Origin: Streptomyces canus
GTDB taxonomy: Bacteria > Actinomycetota > Actinomycetes > Streptomycetales > Streptomycetaceae
Length of the DNA: 36,545 bases
Assembly: GCF_001514145.1 (NCBI RefSeq)
Contig: NZ_KQ948693.1
Location: 1 to 36,545, forward strand
Reading direction: 5' to 3'
In this document: positions 31,150-36,545 of the stretch, one piece after another
Numbering within the stretch: the first letter of the stretch is position 1
How the letters are laid out: each line of letters starts with the position of its first letter
The notes under the pieces: generated by a model
Told to the model about the DNA's origin: nothing
Databases searched by the model: none
The model's input: only the letters and a program-made list of their open reading frames with translations
Translations under genes and position numbers: made by a program

Positions 31150-31773
31150 ATGGGGCGAAAACGAGGCTTCGACGAGACCACTGTGCTCGATGTCGTCCGC
31201 GACCGGTTCTGGACCACCGGATTCGACGGTACGTCCACCTATGACCTCATGGACGCGACCGGCCTGGGCAAGGGCAGCATCTACAAGGCGTTCGGCAACA
31301 AGCACGACCTTTATGTGCGCGTCTTCTCCGACTACTGCCAGGGCCTCGTCGCCCAGGCCCGCGAGGAGCTGCGGGACGGCCCGCACGCGGTGCTCACCTC
31401 GCCGATGGCCCGCCTGGAGCGCTACGTCGTCTCACTCGCCGACGCCTTCGCGACCGAGTCGCCCCGCCGGGGATGCTTCCTCACCAAGGTCACCGCGGAC
31501 CGCGCCGGAGAGGACGACATGGTGGCGGCCACGGCCCGTCGCGCGTTCGAGGATCTCGCCGGCGCCCTCGCGTCCGCGCTACGCGACGCCCAGGACGCGG
31601 GAGAAGTGGCCGAACACGCCGACGCCACCGCCCTGGGATATCTGCTGCTGAGCGTGATCAGGGGCATCGACAACATGGCCAAGGCGGGCGTCGACGCCAC
31701 GACGCTCCGGCAGACGGCCCGGTCGGCGCTGGAGCTGATCCCCAGGGCGGACGCACCGAACGTGCGGCGCTGA
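31150..31773 (+). CDS. TetR-family regulator of the redox cluster
   Basis: 207 residues. The HTH is textbook: RGFDETTVLDVVRDRFWTTG, then FDGTSTYDLMDATGLGKGSI and YKAFGNKHDLYVRVF. The C-terminal domain carries ESPRRGCFLTKVTADRAGED, as in the TetR_C group that senses small hydrophobic ligands. The ATG at 31150 starts right at the HTH; an open frame to 31030 crosses the operators and is not used. Divergent from the SnoaL/quinone reductase run and upstream of a truncated quinone oxidoreductase, it is the evident local repressor. Its sites are O1 and O2. Confidence 0.9.
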   Translation: MGRKRGFDETTVLDVVRDRFWTTGFDGTSTYDLMDATGLGKGSIYKAFGNKHDLYVRVFSDYCQGLVAQAREELRDGPHAVLTSPMARLERYVVSLADAFATESPRRGCFLTKVTADRAGEDDMVAATARRAFEDLAGALASALRDAQDAGEVAEHADATALGYLLLSVIRGIDNMAKAGVDATTLRQTARSALELIPRADAPNVRR

Positions 31774-31882
31774 CATTCCCCCCTCGCGTCGAACGACGGA
31801 CATGCCGCGGCGGACCATAAGCAAAATGTGCAGTTTGACTGTGGCGAAGAGCTCGCCGCCTCTCACCGGGAAGGGAGTCCCT

Positions 31883-32095
31883 ATGCGTGCCATCCAGATC
31901 ACCCAGATCGGAAAGCCGGAGGACGTCGTACGCGTCGTCGATCTCCAGGAGCCGAACGCTCCCAGCGCCGGCGAGGTCAAGGTCGCGGTCGAGTTCTCAC
32001 CGCTGAACCTGCACGACCTCAAGGTCGTCAGGGGCGAGCTCGGGCGGCCACCGCTCCCGCCGCCGGGGACGATGACAACCCGGCGCCCGGTCTGA
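31883..32095 (+). pseudogene. Quinone oxidoreductase/zinc-type dehydrogenase, N-terminal fragment
   Basis: 70 codons. MRAIQITQIGKPEDVVRVVD, then LQEPNAPSAGEVKVAVEFSP and LNLHDLKVVRGELGRPPLPP is the GroES-like start of MDR-type quinone oxidoreductases (normally about 330 residues). AAGGGAG five bases upstream marks a genuine start. After PLPPPGT the frame diverges (TMTTRRPV and stop), where the family has PGNEG-x-G. The remaining three quarters, including the NADPH Rossmann domain, are missing. Until the deletion it was probably the main TetR-controlled rightward gene. Confidence 0.75.
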
Positions 32096-32264
32096 CCTGC
32101 CGGAACTCTCCAGACCACCGCGTGCAAGCCAGCAACACGCGCCACGGGTTTCCAGCGTGTGGGATGTAGATCCACTGATCAATAGTGCTCACCCTCGCCA
32201 GGCAAACCGCCGCTGATTCGCGCGTTCGGTGAGGGGCAGCCCCTGCCACGAGAGAAGTATCGAG

Positions 32265-33107
32265 ATGCCCGAACTGTCCTACGAAGTCCTCGTCTCTGAT
32301 GGCGTTCCCCGGAAGATCGATCTTCAGCTGCCGAACGGCGACGGGGTCGTGTCCTCGCCGATCTCATCCACCCTGATCACCGGAGAACGCGACGCGGTCC
32401 TGGTGGACCCGCCGCTGACTCACACCCAGATCGCGCAGGTCGCCGAGGGCTTGGCGCGCTCAGGGAAGCGTCTGGCGTTCGTCTACGTCACCCACGGCCA
32501 CCCCGACCACTGGTTCGGCACCGCGACGCTGCTGGAACAGTTCGGCGACGCCGACAGCGTGGTGTACGCCACCGAGGGCACCATCCGGCAGATGCGCAGC
32601 CAACTGGAGAGCAAGGACAAGGGGTTCGCGAAGACCTTCCCCGGGGTCCCGGAGAACACCCCGGTCCTCGCCGTGCCCGTGCCGACCGAGGGATTCCGGC
32701 TGGAGGGCCGAGTCCTCCGGGCCGTCGAGACCGGTCACACCGACACCGACGACTCCAGCGTCCTGCACGTGCCGTCGATCGGTCTCGTCGTCGCCGGGGA
32801 CGTGGTCTACAACGGCGTGCACCTGATGATGCTCGAAGGCGGTGACGGCGGCCTTCAGGCGTGGCTGGACGGCATCGACCGGCTCGCCGCACTCGATCCG
32901 CGCCACGTGGTCGCCGGCCACAAGAAGGCAGACCTGCCCGACGACCCGAAGATCCTGGACGAGACCCGGCAGTACCTGCGCGACGCGATCCGGCTCCTGG
33001 CCGGCAAGCCGGAGCCGCTGGAGTTCTTCGAGGAGATGTCGAAGCTCCACGGTGACCGGCTCAACCCGGGACCCCTTTGGTACAGCGCCCTGGGCCTGCT
33101 CGCCTGA
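32265..33107 (+). CDS. Metallo-beta-lactamase fold hydrolase
   Basis: 280 residues. The metal motif THGHPDH (76-82) gives His77, His79, Asp81 and His82. His158 in ETGHTDTDDSS and Asp179 in VVAGDVVY complete the set, with another His in VVAGHKK. This is the ordinary two-metal MBL pattern without a DNA/RNA-processing extension. Spacing and the C-terminal helix (DETRQYLRDAIRLLAGKPEP) resemble MBL proteins of SnoaL/oxidoreductase clusters. Substrate unknown; a lactone or thioester is typical. The ATG at 32265 has GAGAGAAG upstream. It is the first intact gene after the truncated dehydrogenase. Confidence 0.88.
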   Translation: MPELSYEVLVSDGVPRKIDLQLPNGDGVVSSPISSTLITGERDAVLVDPPLTHTQIAQVAEGLARSGKRLAFVYVTHGHPDHWFGTATLLEQFGDADSVVYATEGTIRQMRSQLESKDKGFAKTFPGVPENTPVLAVPVPTEGFRLEGRVLRAVETGHTDTDDSSVLHVPSIGLVVAGDVVYNGVHLMMLEGGDGGLQAWLDGIDRLAALDPRHVVAGHKKADLPDDPKILDETRQYLRDAIRLLAGKPEPLEFFEEMSKLHGDRLNPGPLWYSALGLLA

Positions 33108-33173
33108 GCCACGCCGCGTCGCCACCCCACGAAGACAGGCGCATCACCTCGACGAAATACGGAGGTTGCCGAC

Positions 33174-34127
33174 ATGGCCACCCGCATGAAGATCGCGATC
33201 CTCGACGACTATCAGAACGTCGCGACGAGCCTGGCCGACTGGGGGTCGCTCGTTGCCGAGGTCGTCGTTTTCACCGAGCCGTTCGCCGATGCCGACGAGG
33301 TGGTCCGTAGCCTCGCCGGGTTCGACGTGCTCGTGGCCATGCGGGAGCGCACGCGATTCCCGGCCGAGGTCCTGGAGCGGCTGCCCGACCTTCGGCTCCT
33401 GGTCAGCACCGGCCCGGCCAATGCCGCCATCGACCTTACGGCCGCCCACAGACTCGGCATCACGGTGTGCGGGACCCGCTATGAGTCTCACCCCACCATC
33501 GAGCACACCTGGGCGCTGATCCTCGGTGCCACGAGAAACCTGGTCGTCGAGGCGGAGTCGATGCGCGCCGGCGGCTGGCAGGTATCGGTCGGCGAGGGGC
33601 TGCACGGCAGGACTCTCGGCATTCTGGGCCTCGGTCGCGTCGGCTCCGGAGTGGCACGGATCGGACAGGCCTTCGGAATGGATACCATCGCATGGAGTCG
33701 GAGCCTGACTCCCGAAACCGCCGCCGAGCACGGCGTGCGGGCGGTGACGAAGGAGCGACTCTTCACCGAAAGCGATGTGCTCTCGATCCACGTACCGCGC
33801 AGCAAGCAAACACGCGGGCTGGTCGGTGCGGCGGAACTCCGGTCGATGAAGCCCTCGGCCCTCCTGGTCAACACCTCACGCGGACCAGTCGTCGACGAGG
33901 TCGCCCTGATCGACGTCCTGCGTGAGGGCGCGATCCGAGCGGCCGCCCTCGACGTGTACGACACCGAGCCGCTACCCGCGGACCACCCGTTGCGGGCGCT
34001 GCCGAACGCGCTGCTCACGGGGCACGTCGGATTCGTGAACCGCGACTTGTACGAGATTTTCTATCAGGACTCCGTCGAGGACATCGCCGCGTTCCAGGCG
34101 GGTTCTCCCGTGCGGCTGATGAAGTAG
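33174..34127 (+). CDS. D-2-hydroxyacid dehydrogenase family protein
   Basis: 317 residues. The Rossmann motif GLGRVGSG (152-159) binds NAD(P). The catalytic set is Arg236 in NTSRGPVVDE, Glu265 in DVYDTEPL and His284 in TGHVGF. The N-terminal domain (MKIAILDDYQNVATSLADWG) matches the subgroup often labelled D-2-hydroxyacid dehydrogenase or phosphoglycerate-dehydrogenase-like. It reduces a 2-keto acid or the reverse. GGAGG stands ten bases before the ATG. It follows the MBL gene by 66 bases in the same direction, so the two are probably co-transcribed. Confidence 0.9.
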   Translation: MATRMKIAILDDYQNVATSLADWGSLVAEVVVFTEPFADADEVVRSLAGFDVLVAMRERTRFPAEVLERLPDLRLLVSTGPANAAIDLTAAHRLGITVCGTRYESHPTIEHTWALILGATRNLVVEAESMRAGGWQVSVGEGLHGRTLGILGLGRVGSGVARIGQAFGMDTIAWSRSLTPETAAEHGVRAVTKERLFTESDVLSIHVPRSKQTRGLVGAAELRSMKPSALLVNTSRGPVVDEVALIDVLREGAIRAAALDVYDTEPLPADHPLRALPNALLTGHVGFVNRDLYEIFYQDSVEDIAAFQAGSPVRLMK

Positions 34128-34175
34128 GAGCCGAAGACGACGACCCGACCGACTCACACACCGCCTCTCTCCCCT

Positions 34176-34412
34176 GTGACGGCTCCGACGCGGTTCGTCA
34201 CGGCGAACGGGATTCGGTATGCCTACCGGCGCTTCGGCGCCGAGACCGGCACACCGCTGGTGTTCCTGCAGCATTTCCGTGGCGGCATGGATCACTGGGA
34301 TCCTGCGGTAACGGACGGACTGGCCGCGAACCGTCCCGTCATTCTGTTCAACAATACAGGCGTCGCAAGCTCCAGTGGCCAGACCCCGGACACCGTGGGA
34401 GCAGGCCGATGA
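34176..34412 (+). pseudogene. Alpha/beta hydrolase, N-terminal fragment
   Basis: 78 codons from a GTG. FVTANGIRYAYRRFGAETGT, then PLVFLQHFRGGMDHWDPAVT and VILFNNTGVASSSGQTPDTV is the first quarter of a hydrolase of the FNN-x-G-x-x-x-S-x-G group (normally about 280 residues). The nucleophile elbow, acid and His are missing. After DTV the frame ends GAGR-stop, and metallophosphoesterase sequence begins, so a deletion fused two unrelated genes. Confidence 0.75.
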
Positions 34413-34780
34413 CGCGGCGGCGCTCTCTGCCAGTACACGGCCTGGGAAAGGTGCTGTTCTGTCACGCCACTCCTCGGGACGATGAAGAGGTCGTTCTGGT
34501 CGACTCACGCCTCGACCGTTGGCGAGAAGTCCTCAGCAGGCTTGACACCGACATTCGCACGGTGGTCTGCGGGCACACACACATGCCGTTCGTCCGCCTC
34601 GCCCACGGCCGACTTGTGATCAACCCCGGCAGCATCGGCATGCCCTACGGACGGGCCGGCGCCCACTGGGCGCTCCTGGGCCCCGGCGTCGAACTACGCT
34701 CCACAGCCTTCGACATCGAGGCAGCCATCACCCAGGTCACCCAGGACTCAGCAGGGATTGTTCGCCCAGCCGCGGCATAG
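34409..34780 (+). pseudogene. Metallophosphoesterase (YfcE/MJ0936-like), C-terminal fragment
   Basis: About 120 codons. LPVHGLGKVLFCHATPRDDE, then TDIRTVVCGHTHMPFVRLAH and GRLVINPGSIGMPYGRAGAH. The CGHTHMPF motif holds the C-terminal metal ligands, and the CHATPRDDE segment is diagnostic for this group. The N-terminal D-x-H and GD-x-x-D metal motifs are absent, so it cannot be active. The apparent ATG overlaps the stop of the hydrolase fragment (ATGA) by the accident of the junction. Confidence 0.75.
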
Positions 34781-34899
34781 CCGCCCGGCGGTCCTCCGAG
34801 CAGCCTGCCTACCCCAGCCGACAGGGCAATACAGACATCAAGTCACGTACCGTCCTCTCAGGGCAGGCGCGGCCTGCATTGACAGCCTGGTAGCCGACC

Positions 34900-35640
34900 T
34901 CAGTTCGGCTTACGCCACACGGAGATGTGCTTCGCGGAGCCCTGGGTGAACGGAGTCTCGTCCCAGTCCGCGACGCGACGTTCCAGCTCGAGCCCGGCGA
35001 TCCGTGCCATCAGGTCGAGCTCTGCCGGCCAGGCGTACCGGTGCCGGGAGTTGTCACGGCGGTAGCGGCCGTCGTCGCCGTCGCGGGTGATGTGGTGCGA
35101 GACGAGAATCTGCTCAACCAGGTCGAAGGTGTCGAAGCCGAGATGCTGCTCGGAGACATCGAACGGCACCGCGACCTGGCCGGGCGGCAGGAACCGCAGC
35201 GGCGGCACACCCAGCTCGATGACGAATCGGCCGCCGGGCTCCAGATGCCGTGCGGCGTTGCGGAAGCACTCGACCTGCTCGTCCTGAGTGAGCAGGTTCG
35301 TGATGGTGTTGTAGACGAGATAGACCAGGGTGAACTCACCGGGAACGACGGTGGTAGCCATGTCCCCGATGACTACCGGGAGCGTGTCCTCGTCGACCTT
35401 GCGCCGCAGCACCGCTGCCATGTGCTCGGACAGTTCGATGCCCACCACCGGCACGCCACGTTCCCGGAGTGGGACTCCCACTCGCCCGGTTCCGATGGCG
35501 AACTCCAGTGCCCGGCCGTCTCCGGCGAACTCGGCGAGGAAGGCGAGAGTCGGTCCGAGGACGGCCGCCGAGGACGCTTCGGCCTCCTCGGCGTCGTAGC
35601 GGTCGGCGGTCGCACGGGTCCACAGTTCACTGCTCGTCAC
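34900..35640 (-). CDS. Class I SAM-dependent methyltransferase
   Basis: 246 residues from a GTG. Motif I reads ALEFAIGTGRVGVPLRERGV (about 44-63) and motif II VVGIELSEHMAAVLRRKV. IGDMATTVVPGEFTLVYLVY and RHLEPGGRFVIELGVPPLRF follow, the normal order of small-molecule methyltransferases. The C-terminus (WPAELDLMARIAGLELERRV, then HISVWRKP) is the family's usual end. The substrate cannot be told. It stands alone, leftward, next to decayed genes, and looks intact. Confidence 0.88.
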   Translation of the reverse strand: MTSSELWTRATADRYDAEEAEASSAAVLGPTLAFLAEFAGDGRALEFAIGTGRVGVPLRERGVPVVGIELSEHMAAVLRRKVDEDTLPVVIGDMATTVVPGEFTLVYLVYNTITNLLTQDEQVECFRNAARHLEPGGRFVIELGVPPLRFLPPGQVAVPFDVSEQHLGFDTFDLVEQILVSHHITRDGDDGRYRRDNSRHRYAWPAELDLMARIAGLELERRVADWDETPFTQGSAKHISVWRKPN

Positions 35641-35923
35641 GGACGGCCACTCTGCCGGGAGCCGAGGGGCGCTGTCGACGCATTTACGTTCTCCTCAACG
35701 GAGGGTGTACCGCCCACAACTCGTCGCCACCGTCCCACGGCTTCGGCCGATCCACCCCGCACCCCGGATCATCAGTCCCGGACGATCCAGCCACCTTGGA
35801 GATCATTTCGTTGGGAGTTCCTGGCGAACCTGGCCTCGCCGTGCACCGCTTACCCACATGACAGACGTGGGCAGACTGGCTTCCAACGCGAAATCCCGGG
35901 GTGGCCATGTCTACGCTGGGGGC

Positions 35924-36463
35924 GTGACATTGGTGTGGGTGACGGGCAATTCAGGGACTGGTAAGTCCACGGTCTGCGGGGTGTTGCGAGCGCGCGGCTA
36001 CGTCGCGCTCGACGCCGACGGGGACGGTTTCAGTCGCTGGATCGACCGGGTGAAGGGCGAGGCTGTGGTGGATCCCCCGGATCCGGTTCCTGGGGGCTGG
36101 CTTGACCGATACGGGTGGGCGATCGTCCGTGAGCGCGTTGAGACCCTCGTCGAGGAGTCTCGTTTCCGAATCGCGTTTTTGTGCGGGTCGGCGGAGAACG
36201 AGGCAGACGTCCGCGATCTTTTCGACCTCATCGTGTGCCTGGTGATCGACGAGGACGCCCTCCGCCATCGACTCGCGACCCGCACTACGAACACATTCGG
36301 GCAACATCCCGAAGAACTCGCAGCGGCTCTGAAGTGGAACCCTCGGATGCGAGCACTCTACGAAAACCATGGCGCGACGATCATCGATGCATCCAAGCCG
36401 GTGACCGAGGTGGTGGACAGCGTGATCGACGCAGTTCAGGGGCTGACAGGGTCCACCCAATAA
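35924..36463 (+). CDS. P-loop nucleoside/small-molecule kinase-like protein
   Basis: 179 residues from a GTG. TLVWVTGNSGTGKSTVCGVL holds the Walker A motif GNSGTGKST (8-16). GYVALDADGDGFSRWIDRVK, then FRIAFLCGSAENEADVRDLF and VCLVIDEDALRHRLATRTTN suggest the AAA_18/adenylate-kinase-like fold with a lid Arg segment. An upstream frame extends to 35705 but does not read like protein; the GTG at 35933 is an alternative start. The region 35641-35923 has no other gene. Such proteins phosphorylate nucleosides or small molecules such as antibiotics, and nothing here says which. Confidence 0.75.
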   Translation: MTLVWVTGNSGTGKSTVCGVLRARGYVALDADGDGFSRWIDRVKGEAVVDPPDPVPGGWLDRYGWAIVRERVETLVEESRFRIAFLCGSAENEADVRDLFDLIVCLVIDEDALRHRLATRTTNTFGQHPEELAAALKWNPRMRALYENHGATIIDASKPVTEVVDSVIDAVQGLTGSTQ

Positions 36464-36511
36464 GTAGAAGTAGTACGTCACCGCATCGCTCGTCGGCAGC
36501 CCAAATGCCAT
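36464..36511 (-). mobile_element. Tiny IS5-type transposase N-terminal scar
   Basis: Read leftward, GLPTSDAVTYYFYLLG parallels PPPGAVKYYFYLW of the IS5-type copy at 23151-23495. The DNA around GTACTACTTCTAC is nearly the same in both. The similarity begins directly after the kinase-like gene's stop codon and fades toward the window end. It is about 16 codons, so the call rests mainly on the shared DNA. Confidence 0.45.
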
Positions 36512-36545
36512 GACCCCCGACCCGGCGAACCTATGTGGCCAGGGC

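Noticed and set aside
35684..35908. A 74-codon minus-strand ORF between the methyltransferase and kinase-like genes
   Set aside because: No ribosome binding site, Pro/Gly-rich composition, no family resemblance, and it covers the likely promoter region of both flanking genes.

Overview
The window is high-GC actinomycete DNA, almost certainly Streptomyces or a close relative. Many genes start with GTG behind purine-rich ribosome binding sites. The families present are typical of streptomycetes: two DUF4232 lipoproteins, a SapA-like secreted protein, DUF6193, a WYL regulator divergent from a VOC protein, and TetR genes paired with redox enzymes. The density of broken genes and insertion-sequence (IS) scars is what one expects of a chromosome arm, an integrated element or a linear plasmid. 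No rRNA, tRNA or CRISPR array was seen.

Layout. 1-3.3 kb: a solo TnpB-element right end, two gene remnants, a lipoprotein, a chain of three overlapping small genes, and an IS5 scar in a SMI1/KNR4-like gene. 3.3-9.3 kb: a two-gene membrane operon, Rhs and other remnants, a second lipoprotein and a large secreted Ig-like protein. 9.4-16.5 kb: an intact aldo/keto reductase beside a broken paralogue, a broken beta-propeller gene, a SapA-like gene, a deleted IS481 copy, the VOC/WYL pair, and HTH and IstB fragments. 16.5-19.3 kb: a DHFR-like reductase, then a TetR gene and an epoxide-hydrolase-like gene that share an operator motif and end in a 20-bp perfect hairpin. 19.6-21.3 kb: a complete-looking tnpB element inserted in a DUF6193 gene. 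22.3-25.5 kb: IS5 scars and truncated 2'-5' RNA ligase, LtrA, P1 peptidase and membrane protein genes.

25.65-29.17 kb holds the most unusual unit. It has three tightly packed genes: a tyrosine recombinase with a full catalytic set, a small XRE-like HTH protein, and a large second recombinase with six N-terminal CxxC pairs and a degenerate HxxR box. They are preceded by three copies of a 15-bp palindrome, bracketed by a near-identical 14-bp direct repeat, and followed by a convergent 75-codon gene that overlaps the third gene antisense. It resembles the gene set of Tn554-type transposons in a different order.

29.3-34.1 kb is a redox/detoxification cluster: a flavodoxin-like quinone reductase, two SnoaL/NTF2-like proteins, a divergent TetR regulator with two striking operators, a truncated quinone oxidoreductase, an MBL-fold hydrolase and a D-2-hydroxyacid dehydrogenase. 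The end holds two truncated genes (alpha/beta hydrolase and metallophosphoesterase), a SAM methyltransferase, a P-loop kinase-like protein and a last IS5-type scar.

Family calls come from recognising motifs by eye; no database search was run.
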